Origin: Pseudomonas sp. S30
GTDB taxonomy: Bacteria > Pseudomonadota > Gammaproteobacteria > Pseudomonadales > Pseudomonadaceae
Assembly (NCBI RefSeq): GCF_016518545.1
Contig: NZ_JACVTO010000004.1
Span: 124,001-188,000, forward strand
Length of the DNA: 64,000 nt
Direction: 5' to 3'
The notes under the pieces were generated by a model. That model worked only from the letters and a program-made list of their open reading frames with translations. It was not told the DNA's origin and did not search any database. Both the position numbers and the translations under genes were made by a program. Shown here in pieces: positions 37,281 to 47,400 of this stretch (position 1 is its first letter; each line of letters opens with the position of its first letter).

Positions 37281-37979
37281 TCAGGCCACATCCACCAGTA
37301 CGATTTCGCTGTCTTCGAGTGCCGTTACCCTGAGCACCTGCTCGTCCTCGATTGCCAAGCCATCCCTGGTCTTGACGCGTACTCCGTTGACTTCGATCAG
37401 GCCTTTGGCAGGTACCAGATACCCTCGACGCCCTGAGTCGAAGCTGTACTCGGCGCTCTCCCAAGCGCGCAGGGTAGCCGCTACCAAGCGGGCGTCTGCG
37501 CGGATACGCAGCGCTTGTACGTCAGTTTCACGACCGCTGGCCAGGGTGACGAACCCTTGGTCGCGCTCGCCCCTGGGGAAGGGGCGGGTGCCCCAGGTAG
37601 GCGCCTGGCCACTTTTCTCGGGAATGATCCAGATCTGGAAGATTCGGGTGTCGGTCGCCTCTAGATTGAATTCGCTGTGGGTGATTCCAGTCCCTGCGCT
37701 CATCACCTGCACGTCACCTGCCTCGGTGCGGCCCTTGTTGCCCAGATTGTCCTCGTGGCTGATCGCACCTTCTCGAACGTAGGTGATGATTTCCATGTCT
37801 CGGTGAGGATGGGGCGGGAAGCCGCTGCCGGCTGCGATCACGTCATCGTTCCACACGCGCAAGGTGCCCCAGTGCATACGCTGGGGGTCGTGATACTCGG
37901 CGAAGGAGAAATGATGGTGAGCGTCGAGCCAACCGTGATCAGCGTGGCCCAGGCTTTGGAAGGGGCGAAGTTGCAGCAT
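37281..37979 (-). CDS. Pirin family protein (YhhW-like)
   Basis: A 232-residue bicupin. I use the ATG at 37979 (MLQLRPFQSLGHADHGWLDAHHHFSF), the normal family start. The N-terminal cupin has the metal-binding FPPHPHRDMEIITYVREGAISHEDNLGN (His, His, Glu and a later His). Members such as YhhW show quercetinase activity; others are regulators, so the true role is open. The C-terminal cupin is shorter and lacks ligands. Convergent with pgm. Confidence 0.92.
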   Translation of the reverse strand: MLQLRPFQSLGHADHGWLDAHHHFSFAEYHDPQRMHWGTLRVWNDDVIAAGSGFPPHPHRDMEIITYVREGAISHEDNLGNKGRTEAGDVQVMSAGTGITHSEFNLEATDTRIFQIWIIPEKSGQAPTWGTRPFPRGERDQGFVTLASGRETDVQALRIRADARLVAATLRAWESAEYSFDSGRRGYLVPAKGLIEVNGVRVKTRDGLAIEDEQVLRVTALEDSEIVLVDVA

Positions 37980-38199
37980 GATGCACATCCTCTGGAATTC
38001 GTATGGGTCAATGATGCACCGATTCAATATCGAAAATAAGCGTAATTATTGGCTGCAAAATATTGGGTTTATCGATATTTAAAGATCATGTGATTTATGT
38101 GTTTCATCGCTTAATCGGCTGATCTACAAGCCAAAGCTGGCGATTTGAATCGGATGGGTGGAACATGTGCCATCTCACTAGATTCGCCCTGGAGTGACC

Positions 38200-40674
38200 G
38201 TGTCTCGCGAACTGCCCGAACCTTCGCCGCCTGACCTGACCCCGCCCGCCCAATTGCCCTGGCTGCGACGCCTCGCGGCTCGCCTGCTGGGACGTGGCCT
38301 CGACGGTCTGCGCGCGCAGCACCGGGACTCCTGGTTCATGGGCCATGTCTGCGGTCAGCGCAGTGGTCACACCGACGGCATGCGTGAAGGCTATGAACGC
38401 GGACGGGTCGAGGGATACGAAGCCGGGCGCCAGGTGCTGGTGATTCGTGACTGCCGTGACGAAACCGCAGCCGTCCCGGGACTCGATGACCAGTTGTTCG
38501 ACGACTGGCGCCTGCCATTGACTGCTGAGCTGAAGAAGCGCTTCAAGGCGGATGTCGCGAAACGGCTACCGCCGGGTGCCCAACCGAGCCTCGCCCAATG
38601 GAAGCTGATCTTTAGCGATACGCCCACCACCTGCGTGGTGGCCGGGGCAGGGGCAGGAAAATCCACGTCCCTGGCACTCAGGATCCTGCTGCTGCATCAT
38701 TATCTGGGCTTCGAACTCGATGCCATGACGGTGGTGACCTTCACCCGTGAGTCGCGCCGCGACTTCATCAGGCGCCTGCTGCAGCTACTCGAGCGGTGGC
38801 AGATCCTGTTGCCAGCCAACGCTGGACGCGATCTGGTGCGCACCTTCCACTCGCGAATCCTGCCGCAAGTGCGCAGCTTGCCAGGGTTCTCCCAACTGCG
38901 GGCGTTCGAAACCCTGGGCAACGATGTGCCGGCGGGAGGTGAGGCACAGGCCGAAAGCAATGCCTTCGACCTGCGGCTGAACGAGGTGCAGCGACAGGTC
39001 ATGAACGCCTGCTACGCCGGCCTGGTGCGTGAAAGCCCGCGCTTCGCAGAGCTTATCGCTCTGCTGCGTCGTGAAGCCCTGCAACTCAAGCCGATGGACT
39101 CGGATCATCCGGATGTACAGAAGCGCCTGCAGGTCATCGAACTGGCGGCCCGGCGCGACGAGGAACTCTGCGACACGATCGAAGACCTGTGGTTCGCTGC
39201 CGGGGTCTGGCCGATCAGGGGCATCGAACCTTGCCGTGAAGTGGTGCAGGTCCGGGGGCACGGGTTCCATGTGCACGGGCGCCTGAAGGGGCTGGATGCT
39301 TGGGTCGTGCTGGGCTTCGATCCGGCCGAAAGCGCGCAGTATCAACGGCCGGGCGCCAAGCTTTCGGTGCGGGCGGAATGGTCTGTGAAGCGCACCTTGT
39401 TTCAAGCTTTCTGCGATAAGCCATTGATTTGGATAGACAGCTACGACAGTGCTCGTCGGCTTGCTGCCTCGTTGGCCAATGAAGCCGTGGCAGGGCCTGG
39501 CTTCGAATTCAAGGTCAAGGGCGAGCTGGCGGCCACTCCCTTGCTCGACGCCTTCGTGGCGGCGGCCGGATTCATCGAGAACCTTGGCCTCGATGTGAGC
39601 CGCGCAGTCGCAGATATGCGTTTTCCGGCAGGTGACAGTGACGCACTGTTCTTCGAGGCCCTGGCGCTTTACTGGAAAGCACTGGAGGCGCACCTGCTGG
39701 AGATGTCGCCACCGGTCATGACCTACAACCGCATGTTCGCCCTGTTCGCCGAGCACAACCCTGAAAACCTTCGGCTGGTACCGGACTCGGTGCTCAGACC
39801 GATGGCCCATCTCATGATCGACGAGTTCCAGGACGTGTCGCCGCAAATCGTCTCCTGGCTGCGTGCCACCCTCGCCGAGATTCGCCGGCGAGGCTCCGAC
39901 CTGAGCGTGGGTCGCAGGGCCGCTCATTCGTCACTGATGTGCGTGGGGGACGACTGGCAATCGATCTATGGCTGGCGAGGCAGTTCGCCCCAGTATTTCA
40001 TCGACTTCGCCAAGACTTTTCCGTCGCCGTCCAATACTCGCGTGATGCTCGTCGAGAATTATCGCAGCCAGCAGCACATCATCGACGCCGCCGAACAATT
40101 GGTGAAAGGAACCCCCTGCATCGCTGGCAAGAAGGCCAAGGCCAGCGGCGCGGCTGCTCAGCTGCCGATCACGCCGGTGAAGGTCTTCGAGCGAGATGAA
40201 CTCGGCTTGGCGCAGACTGCGCTGGAGCACTATCAGGCCGGTGAGTCGCTGATGATACTGTTTCGAAAAACAGCTGATAAGTCGATGATAAGTCAGCATT
40301 TGGATGAGTTGATCAAGCTGGAGGCAGGCCTGCCTAGTGACCAGCGACGGCTGCGCCTGCTCACCTACCACAGCGCCAAAGGCCTACAGGCCGATGCCGT
40401 GTTCATGCTCGGGGATTGTCAGTATCTGACGCGCTCGCCTTACAAGAATCAGCTCTATCGGATGGCAGGTCTGGGGCGTCAGAACGATGCCGAGGCTTAC
40501 GACACCGCCCAGGCGCATGAGGTGCAGCGCCTTGCCTACGTGGGTGTGACACGGGCGATCAAACACTGTTACTGGCATGTCGAACAGGTATCAGGCGACG
40601 CGGCGACACTGCCGCGAGCTTCGCGCCATATCCCCGCGGAAATGGCCTGTTTCGAAGACCTGCGGCAGGGCTAG
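38200..40674 (+). CDS. UvrD/Rep-like superfamily 1 DNA helicase
   Basis: An 824-residue SF1A helicase. After about 130 residues of unique N terminus comes Walker A VVAGAGAGKSTSLALRI, then VVTFTRESRRDFIRRL (motif Ia), DEFQDVSPQIV (motif II), VGDDWQSIYGWRGSSPQYF (motif III), ENYRSQQHIIDAAEQL (IV), LLTYHSAKGLQADAVFMLG (V) and RLAYVGVTRAI (VI). I use the GTG at 38200 because GGAG lies five bases before it; GTG 38194 is also in frame. The DDWQSIY motif recalls helicase IV more than UvrD. It may act in recombination or repair; no partner is adjacent. Confidence 0.9.
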   Translation: MSRELPEPSPPDLTPPAQLPWLRRLAARLLGRGLDGLRAQHRDSWFMGHVCGQRSGHTDGMREGYERGRVEGYEAGRQVLVIRDCRDETAAVPGLDDQLFDDWRLPLTAELKKRFKADVAKRLPPGAQPSLAQWKLIFSDTPTTCVVAGAGAGKSTSLALRILLLHHYLGFELDAMTVVTFTRESRRDFIRRLLQLLERWQILLPANAGRDLVRTFHSRILPQVRSLPGFSQLRAFETLGNDVPAGGEAQAESNAFDLRLNEVQRQVMNACYAGLVRESPRFAELIALLRREALQLKPMDSDHPDVQKRLQVIELAARRDEELCDTIEDLWFAAGVWPIRGIEPCREVVQVRGHGFHVHGRLKGLDAWVVLGFDPAESAQYQRPGAKLSVRAEWSVKRTLFQAFCDKPLIWIDSYDSARRLAASLANEAVAGPGFEFKVKGELAATPLLDAFVAAAGFIENLGLDVSRAVADMRFPAGDSDALFFEALALYWKALEAHLLEMSPPVMTYNRMFALFAEHNPENLRLVPDSVLRPMAHLMIDEFQDVSPQIVSWLRATLAEIRRRGSDLSVGRRAAHSSLMCVGDDWQSIYGWRGSSPQYFIDFAKTFPSPSNTRVMLVENYRSQQHIIDAAEQLVKGTPCIAGKKAKASGAAAQLPITPVKVFERDELGLAQTALEHYQAGESLMILFRKTADKSMISQHLDELIKLEAGLPSDQRRLRLLTYHSAKGLQADAVFMLGDCQYLTRSPYKNQLYRMAGLGRQNDAEAYDTAQAHEVQRLAYVGVTRAIKHCYWHVEQVSGDAATLPRASRHIPAEMACFEDLRQG

Positions 40675-40764
40675 GCAAGGAATGTACGTGTACGAGCAAT
40701 GAGCTGCGTCTGGATCTTCGGGTTCGGAGTGAGGAAAGGGCGAAGAACTAAGGTGAGAGCGAGA

Positions 40765-40790
40765 TCCCGCCCCTTCAATGGGAGGCGGGA
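40765..40790. terminator. Hairpin between convergent genes
   Basis: TCCCGCC (40765-40771) pairs with GGCGGGA (40784-40790) downstream of the helicase gene and of the convergent small-protein gene. It lacks a T-tract but is well placed as a bidirectional terminator. Confidence 0.5.
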
Positions 40791-40804
40791 GTCGTGAAAG
40801 ACCC

Positions 40805-41107
40805 TCAGCGGCTGGCGCCGCCTGCGCCCCCGGCCCCCTCAGAGCCGGTCTGATCCATTCCAGGCAGATCGGCGTCGTCTTTCTGCTTTATGGTCGTGCT
40901 CTCGGTGTCGGCATTCGGCACCCGTGGATCCGTCTCACGCGGAGTGGGTGGCGGAATGGGGTTCAGCGTGCTGTCCACACCAGGCTGAGGGCCTGGATTA
41001 TGCGGGTTGTCGGGGTAGTCGTTACTGGTACCTACAGCCATAGCCAGCGGTGAGCAGAACACTGCAGCCAGCAGGCACGTACGGATGAGAGAAGGCTTCA
41101 CGGGCAT
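40805..41107 (-). CDS. Small exported proline/Asp-rich protein
   Basis: A 100-residue protein of unknown function. The ATG at 41107 has an ideal AAGGAG upstream. A signal peptide (MPVKPSLIRTCLLAAVFCSPLAMA) precedes a low-complexity acidic, Pro/Gly/Asn-rich chain (DYPDNPHNPGPQPGVD, later GSEGAGGAGGAS), probably disordered in the periplasm. It lies 77 bases downstream of gntP in the same direction; there is no evidence linking it to gluconate use. Confidence 0.75.
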   Translation of the reverse strand: MPVKPSLIRTCLLAAVFCSPLAMAVGTSNDYPDNPHNPGPQPGVDSTLNPIPPPTPRETDPRVPNADTESTTIKQKDDADLPGMDQTGSEGAGGAGGASR

Positions 41108-41184
41108 GCTCCTTTGCACAGAACAGGGCGGTTGATTCTTAGGCCCTGTCCCGCTCGGCAAGGTGCCATCATTCCGACCGACGG

Positions 41185-42537
41185 TCACACCACTGTCGAC
41201 AGCAACATGATGAAGATGATGCCCACGACCGACAGAATGGTTTCCATCATGCTCCAGGTCTTGAAGGTTTCAGCCACGGTCATGTTGAAGTACTGCTTGA
41301 CGAGCCAGAAGCCTGCGTCGTTGACGTGGGACAGAATCAGCGAGCCTGCGCCCGTGGCCAGCACCAGCAGCTCACGATTGACTCCCGGCACTAGTTCAAT
41401 GACCGGGGCGACGATGCCGGCACCGGTGATGGTCGCCACGGTTGCCGAGCCCGTGGCGATGCGGATGACCGCTGCCACCAACCAGGCCAGCATGATCGGC
41501 GAGATCTCGGCCTGCACCGCCATCTGGCCGATCACGTTGCCGACCCCGGTATCGACCAGCATCTGCTTGAAGCCCCCGCCGGCACCGACGATCAGCACGA
41601 TGGCCGCGGTCGGCGCCAGGCTCTGGTCGAGCATCTTCATGATCTGCTGACGGCTGAAGCCGCGCGCCGAGCCGAAGGTGTAGAAGGCCAGCAGCAGCGC
41701 GGCGAGCAAGGCGGTGATCGGGTGGCCGATCAGGTCCATCCACTGGCGCACGATATGGTCGGTGGGCAGCACCACATCGGCGAAGGTCTTGAGCAGCATC
41801 AGCGCCACGGGCAGCAGCACGGTGACCAGCGTGATGGTGAAGCTCGGAAGGTTTTTCTGATCCGACTCGCGGGCGATCTGGTCCATCAGCTCCTGGGAAG
41901 GATTGCCGGGGATGTAGCGCGAGATGAAGTTGCCGAACAGCGGGCCGGCGATGACGGCAGTGGGCAGGGCGACCAGCAGGCCATAGAAGATGGTCTTGCC
42001 GATGTCAGCGTGGAAGATGCCGATCGCCAGCAGTGGGCCTGGATGCGGAGGCACCAGCCCATGGACCACGGACAGCCCGGCTAGCAGGGGAATGCCGATT
42101 TTCACCAGCGACACCCCGGAGCGTCGAGCGACGATAAAGACCAACGGAATCAGCAGCACGAAGCCGATTTCGAAGAACAGTGGGATGCCCACCAGGAACG
42201 CGGCGAACATCATCGCCCAGTGCACTTTCTGTTTGCCGAAGGCCCGGATCAGCGTCTGCGCGATCTGGTCGGCGCCGCCTGAGTCGGCCATCAGCTTGCC
42301 CAGCATGGTGCCCAGTGCCAGGATGATGCCGACGAAGCCCAGCACGCCGCCGAAGCCGTCCTGGAAGGATTTCATCACCTTGGCCACGGGCATCCCTGAC
42401 GTCAGGCCGAGAAAGCCTGCGGCCAGGGTCAAGGCGACGAAGGGGTGAACCTTGAAATGGGTGATCAGCAGAATCAGCCCGACGATGGTAACCAGTGCGT
42501 CGAGCAGCAGATAGGTATCAGTAGCCAGTCCGAACAT
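41185..42537 (-). CDS. gntP: Gluconate permease (GntP family)
   Basis: A 450-residue, highly hydrophobic transporter of the gluconate:H+ symporter family. It has about 12-14 membrane spans, with FKVHPFVALTLAAGFLGLTSGM and KSFQDGFGGVLGFVGIILALGTMLGKLMADSGGADQIA near the N terminus, and VHGLVPPHPGPLLAIGIFHADIGKTI as the conserved loop. It imports gluconate made periplasmically from glucose. It lies downstream of gntK, with a GntR-like operator in the gap between, so it may be transcribed both with gntK and from its own repressed promoter. Confidence 0.94.
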   Translation of the reverse strand: MFGLATDTYLLLDALVTIVGLILLITHFKVHPFVALTLAAGFLGLTSGMPVAKVMKSFQDGFGGVLGFVGIILALGTMLGKLMADSGGADQIAQTLIRAFGKQKVHWAMMFAAFLVGIPLFFEIGFVLLIPLVFIVARRSGVSLVKIGIPLLAGLSVVHGLVPPHPGPLLAIGIFHADIGKTIFYGLLVALPTAVIAGPLFGNFISRYIPGNPSQELMDQIARESDQKNLPSFTITLVTVLLPVALMLLKTFADVVLPTDHIVRQWMDLIGHPITALLAALLLAFYTFGSARGFSRQQIMKMLDQSLAPTAAIVLIVGAGGGFKQMLVDTGVGNVIGQMAVQAEISPIMLAWLVAAVIRIATGSATVATITGAGIVAPVIELVPGVNRELLVLATGAGSLILSHVNDAGFWLVKQYFNMTVAETFKTWSMMETILSVVGIIFIMLLSTVV

Positions 42538-42607
42538 GGGTCTATGCCTCGGTCTTGTCGTTGTTGTTGTAAGGGCGCTATGGGTAGCGTGTCCGCCGTA
42601 ACCGACG

Positions 42608-42621
42608 AGACAGCGCTGTCT
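42608..42621. promoter_or_regulatory. GntR operator upstream of gntP
   Basis: Perfect 14-bp palindrome AGACAGCGCTGTCT in the 108-base gap between gntK and gntP, identical to the one at 43205-43218. LacI-family repressors bind such sites with a central CG. Confidence 0.85.
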
Positions 42622-42645
42622 TTGGTGAGCTGAAGCCGCCGCCGA

Positions 42646-43185
42646 TCAGGCGGTGCGCGCCAGGCTCGGCTCACCGCACGGCTTTAGCCAGTCGTCTACC
42701 CGTTCAGCGAGTGTGGCGATCGGTTGGGTGGCGTCGAGTGCCAGGGTGCGAGGCTCGTCCAAGGGAGGTTCCAAGGCCGCGAACTGACTGTCGATGAGGC
42801 TGGCAGGCATGAAATGTCCAGGCCGGGCCAGCACGCGTCGCTCGGCTTCTTCCGGGCTCAGTTCGAGGAACACGAAGCCCAGGTCCGGCACCGCCTGACG
42901 CAGGGTTTCGCGATAACGGCGCTTGAGGGCCGAGCAGGTGAGGATCGGTCGCTCGCCGGACTGGACGATGGCGCGCAGTTCCTCGCCAAGTCGCGTCAGC
43001 CAACCTGCACGGTCGTCGTCGTCCAGAGGAATGCCGGCGCTCATCTTGCGGATGTTTTCGGCAGGGTGGAACGCATCGCCTTCGATCAGGCGACCGCCGC
43101 TGTGGGTAGCGATGGCCGAGCCGACGCAGCTTTTGCCGCAGCCCGCTACGCCCATGACCACGATGGCAGATAGGGAAGGGTTCAT
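42646..43185 (-). CDS. gntK: Gluconokinase
   Basis: A 179-residue gluconate kinase (GnuK in P. putida nomenclature). The start at 43185 has GGAGG upstream and gives MNPSLSAIVVMGVAGCGKSCVGSAIA with the P-loop GVAGCGKS. Also visible are LIEGDAFHPAENIRKMSAGIPLDDDDRAGWL and TCSALKRRYRETLRQ, typical of the GntK/IdnK family. It phosphorylates gluconate to 6-phosphogluconate, feeding the Entner-Doudoroff pathway. Divergent from gntR with operators between. Confidence 0.95.
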   Translation of the reverse strand: MNPSLSAIVVMGVAGCGKSCVGSAIATHSGGRLIEGDAFHPAENIRKMSAGIPLDDDDRAGWLTRLGEELRAIVQSGERPILTCSALKRRYRETLRQAVPDLGFVFLELSPEEAERRVLARPGHFMPASLIDSQFAALEPPLDEPRTLALDATQPIATLAERVDDWLKPCGEPSLARTA

Positions 43186-43204
43186 CGGTACCTCCTGCGG
43201 GGTA

Positions 43205-43218
43205 AGACAGCGCTGTCT
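43205..43218. promoter_or_regulatory. GntR operator upstream of gntK
   Basis: AGACAGCGCTGTCT, a perfect palindrome 20 bases before the gntK start, placed to block the gntK promoter or leader. Confidence 0.85.
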
Positions 43219-43320
43219 CACGCTCGAAGAGCAGTGAGCGCAGGCGCCACCCTCCCGGGTGTTATTGATCTTGTGATACGCAGTATGGACGCTACGGCGA
43301 TTATGACGTTGCCTGCGTCC

Positions 43321-43338
43321 TGAGACAGCGCTACCTTA
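43321..43338. promoter_or_regulatory. Degenerate GntR operator upstream of gntR
   Basis: TGAGACAGCGCTACCTTA keeps the left half-site AGACAGCGCT exactly, while the right half is degenerate. It lies about 45 bases before the gntR ATG, suggesting weaker autorepression. Confidence 0.7.
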
Positions 43339-43380
43339 GAGACCGTTCCCCCTTCTTGCAACAGTAAAATTACAACATTC

Positions 43381-44400
43381 ATGACCCGCATCGGCTCCCG
43401 CACCACCGGTCGTCCCACTCTGGCTGAAGTCGCCAGGCTCTCCGGGGTCTCCCCCATCACCGCGTCGCGTGCCCTGCGTGGCATCAGCACGGTTGCGCCA
43501 GCGCTGGTGGAAAAGGTTGTCGCCGCGGCCGCGAGCCTGGGTTACGTCGCCAACCCTGCCGCCCGCGCCTTGGCCAGCGCACGCAGCCACTCGGTGGTGG
43601 TGCTCATCCCTTCGCTGTCCAACCAACTGTTCATCGACACCCTCGAAGCGATCCATGAGGTGATGCGCCCGCGGGGCCTGGAAGTGCTCATTGGCAATTA
43701 CCACTATGACGTGGGCGAAGAAGAAAACCTGATTCGCAATTACCTGGCGTATCAGCCCTGCGGCATCCTTCTGACCGGTTTCGAGCGCAGCGAGGCTTCG
43801 CGGCAGATGCTCGCCGCCAGCGGTGTACCTTGCGTGCACATGATGGAGCTCGGTGGTGAGCCGGGCGCGCTGTCTGTAGGCTTCTCCCAGCAGCAGGCGG
43901 GCAGGGCCGCCGCGCGCCATCTGATCGAGCGGGGGCGCACCCGTCTGGCGTTCGTGGCGGCGCAACTCGATCCCCGGGTGATGCAGCGAGCCGAGGGCTT
44001 TCGCCAAGTGTTGCACGAGGCGGGTTTGCCCAATCCTGCGGTGGAACTGCTCGACCCCCAACCGTCGTCCATCGGCCTGGGGGGCGAGCTGTTCTCCCGT
44101 CTGCTCACCCAGGCACCGCAGGTCGATGGTGTGTTCTTCTGCAACGATGACCTCGCCCAAGGGGCGGTACTGCAAGCCCTGCGCCAGGGGATCGCGGTAC
44201 CGCAGCAGGTCGCCATGGTCGGCTTCAACGACCTGCCGGCTTCAGCGCACATGGTGCCGCGTCTGACCTCGATTCGCACGCCGCGTGCCGCCGTCGGGCG
44301 AACCGCTGCCCAGGCGTTGCTGAGCCTGCTCGATGGTCGACGGGTGCAGGAAGAACGGCAGGACCTGGGCTTCGAACTGGTGGTGCGGGAGAGCTCCTGA
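43381..44400 (+). CDS. gntR: LacI-family repressor of gluconate genes
   Basis: A 339-residue LacI-family regulator (GnuR/GntR). N-terminal headpiece: RPTLAEVARLSGVSPITASRALRGISTVAPALVEKV, with a hinge ending LGYVANPAARALASARS; the effector domain starts VVVLIPSLSNQLFIDTLEAI and ends LTSIRTPRAAVGRTAAQALLSLLDG. It is divergent from gntK, and three AGACAGCGCT-type sites sit in front of gntR, gntK and gntP, so gluconate or 6-phosphogluconate probably relieves repression of all three. Confidence 0.94.
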   Translation: MTRIGSRTTGRPTLAEVARLSGVSPITASRALRGISTVAPALVEKVVAAAASLGYVANPAARALASARSHSVVVLIPSLSNQLFIDTLEAIHEVMRPRGLEVLIGNYHYDVGEEENLIRNYLAYQPCGILLTGFERSEASRQMLAASGVPCVHMMELGGEPGALSVGFSQQQAGRAAARHLIERGRTRLAFVAAQLDPRVMQRAEGFRQVLHEAGLPNPAVELLDPQPSSIGLGGELFSRLLTQAPQVDGVFFCNDDLAQGAVLQALRQGIAVPQQVAMVGFNDLPASAHMVPRLTSIRTPRAAVGRTAAQALLSLLDGRRVQEERQDLGFELVVRESS

Positions 44401-44414
44401 GCCCTGGCGCACAC

Positions 44415-44438
44415 AGCCCCTGCGCCGCGGGTGGGGCT
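44415..44438. terminator. Hairpin between convergent gntR and the hybrid-kinase gene
   Basis: AGCCCC (44415-44420) pairs with GGGGCT (44433-44438) in the 48-base gap. It is probably a shared, T-less terminator. Confidence 0.5.
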
Positions 44439-44448
44439 GAGCGCCGGG

Positions 44449-47400
44449 TCAGGCCTGGTCTTGCGGCCCTGCGCCGCCCAGGGCATCCAGCCCTTGCCTG
44501 AGCTGGCGTTCCAGGCCTTGCAGGTTCGTCCGAAGACGGTGCAGCTCATCGGCCAGCGGCGCGCCGTCGGCCAGTGCTCGCTCGACGGCATCGCAGTCGC
44601 GCACCACCCCGCGAACCTTCAGCATCCGTGCGCCTCCCTTGATGCGGTGAACCAGGGATTTGACCTGCTCGGCCGCACTGTGCGGCGTCAGCTGGTGCAA
44701 CGCCTGGAGATCTTCAGCGGTGCTGCGTGCCAGTTGTTCGAGCAGGCGTCGAGTCAGGCCGGTGTCGTCCTGGGTCAGATGGCGCAGCTGTTCCAGGTCG
44801 AAGCCGCTGTCGCTGGCCGCTGCTGCGCCCCTGGAGCCCTGCGCCAACTGGGTTCTCAGGGTCTGCAGGCCGATGGGCTTGAACAGGCAGTCGTCCATGC
44901 CGTTGGCCAGGCACTGCGCGCGCGCCTCGGCCTGGGCATTGGCCGTGACCCCTAGGATGCGACAGGGCACGGAACCGCGCTCGCGTTCCAGGCAGCGGAT
45001 GCGGCGGGTGAGCTCGTGGCCGTCCATGATGGGCATGCTGCAATCGGTGAGGACCACGTCGAAGGGACTCGCTTGCCACAGGCGCAGGGCGACCTCACCG
45101 TTCTCGGCAACGCTGACCTCGTGGCCCAGGTTGCGCAGTTGCCTCTCCAGCAGCATGAGGTTGGCAGGATAATCATCGGCCACCAGGATCCGCAGGCGGC
45201 CTTGTCGCTCCGTGTCGGCAGGTGCTTGGGCCGGTGAAGTGACTGGCGGGGAGGTGATTGGCAGGAGCAGGCGTACATCGACCCGGGTGCCTACGCCTTC
45301 GACGCTGTGCAGCTGGAGGTCGCCATCCATCAGCTGGCACAGCGTCCGACTGATGATCAGGCCCAGCCCCGCGCCGTGTCGAACGCGCTGACTGTCGAGC
45401 TGGCCGAAGGCCTTGAACAGACGGGCCTGATCCGCCTCGCCGATGCCGATGCCGCTGTCCTGAACCTGCAGCGCAACCTGCAGCCGCTGCTGTGTGGCAG
45501 TTTGCGTCGTCAAGGTCACCGCTACCTGACCCTGTTCGGTGAACTTGATGGCATTGCTGACCAGATTGGCAATCACTTGGCGCAACCTGACCCCATCGAC
45601 ACTGACCCAGACCGGGGTGTCCGGCAAACTGACCTGCATCTGGAGGCCCTTGAGACGTACATTGGCCTCGAACGCCCGCGTCGTTGCGCGAACCAGCTCG
45701 ACCAGATCCACTGCCACAGGCTGTAGCGTCATGTGCCCAGCTTCGATCCGCGAGATGTCGAGGATATCGCCGATCAGGTCGAGCAGCCCACGAGCGGCAT
45801 CATGGGCGGTCTGCAGGCCCTGCCTGTCAGCGTCTCCCGGCCGGGCGTCGTCAAGGGCCAGTTCCAGCAGGCCTATGACCGCGTTCATGGGTGTACGAAT
45901 CTCGTGACTCATGATGGCCAGAAACGTGCTCTTGGCCTGGCTCGCGCGCTCGGCCTCTTCCTTGGCCTGACGCAACTGATCGAGCAGGCTGCGGCTCAGG
46001 CTCAGTTGCGCCTGCAAGGCCCGCTGGGCGTCGCCGCGCTGATGGATGAGCTTGCGCAGGTAGCCGTTCCAGAACACCACGCCTGCCAACAGCACTGCCG
46101 ACAGCACCAGCACCTGCAGGGCCAATGCGCGGTAATCGCCCCACAGGCTGTCGCTGGCGATGGTGCTGGTGCGCCAGCGGTTGATGAGCTGATCCAGCTC
46201 GTCGGGGGGAATGCTCAACAGTGCCTTGTCCAGGATCGACTGCAACAGCGGCAGCTCGGGAGAGACCGCGAACGCCGCCACCGACTGCTCGTCGTCCTGC
46301 AAACCGGCGATCCGCAGTTGGTCCTTGAACACGTGGGTGAGGTAGTACGAGGCGGCAATCTGGCTGATCAAGGCGACGTCGGCCTGTCCTTTGGCTACCG
46401 CCTCCAGAAGTGTCAAGGCGTTGTCGCTTTCGATCACCCGGGCCTGAGGGTGGTGCCGCAACAGCGCAACGTGCGGCGAGGCGCCGCGTACCAGGGCGAC
46501 GCGCTGGCCGTCCAGCGATGGGCTGGAAGGTGCATTTCTTCGCACCACGCGCACCGTCGGGCTGACCAGATAGGGGCGGGTGAAACGCACCCGTGCGGCG
46601 CGCTCAGGGCTGTAGTCCAGTGCGCCGGCCATCTGCACGTCGCCGCGGGCCACTTCATCGACCATGGCCGCAACCCCCTCGCGCTCGATGATCTCGAAGC
46701 GCAATCCGGTGCGCAGGCTGATCTGCTTGAGCACGTCCACGGTGATACCGGCAGGCTGCTGCTGGCTGTCGTTGAAGGTCAGCGGTGCCAGGCTCGGATT
46801 GACCACCACCTCGATGGCCGGCGCGTTCAGCAGCCACTGCTGTTCCTCATCGGTCAGGGTGGCAGGCCGGCGCTGCATCAGCAGGCTGGTATTGCCGCTG
46901 GACCAGCGGCGCAGGATGTTCAGTCGCTCGCTGTCGGTGATGCGCGCCAGCGCTGCGTTGACCAGCCCAAGCAGGCGGCCGTCATGCTGCTCCAGGGCGA
47001 AGGCGAAATGACCTGCGGGCGTCGGCACGAAGTGGTCGATGCGCACCTGCCCTTGATAGGCACGGCCAATGGCGTAGTCCGAGCTGATGGCGTCGCCGAT
47101 GTAGGCGTCGACCTTGCCCAGCGCCACGGCGCTGAGGCCGGCCTGGGTGGAGGGGTAGAGGGTGAGTTTGGCCTGGGGGTAGAGCGCACGCACGGCCTCG
47201 GGGGGAAGATAATGATCGACCATGGCCAGTGTGCTGCCGGTCAGGTGCGGGTCGTCCCGCTGTGCGCGGTCCTGGCGCGTGACGATCACCGGCAGGTCGT
47301 CGGCGTAGGGGTGGCTGAGGGCCAGCTCGCGATTGGCCGCCTCGAAACCGTTGGAGCTGCCCAGCAGGTCGATCTGCCCGCGGCGCAGGGCCTCGATGGC

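Noticed and set aside
40181..40700. Idea that the helicase at 38200-40674 belongs to a phage-defence pair
   Set aside because: No nuclease, methylase or other defence gene is adjacent, and neighbours are core metabolic genes.
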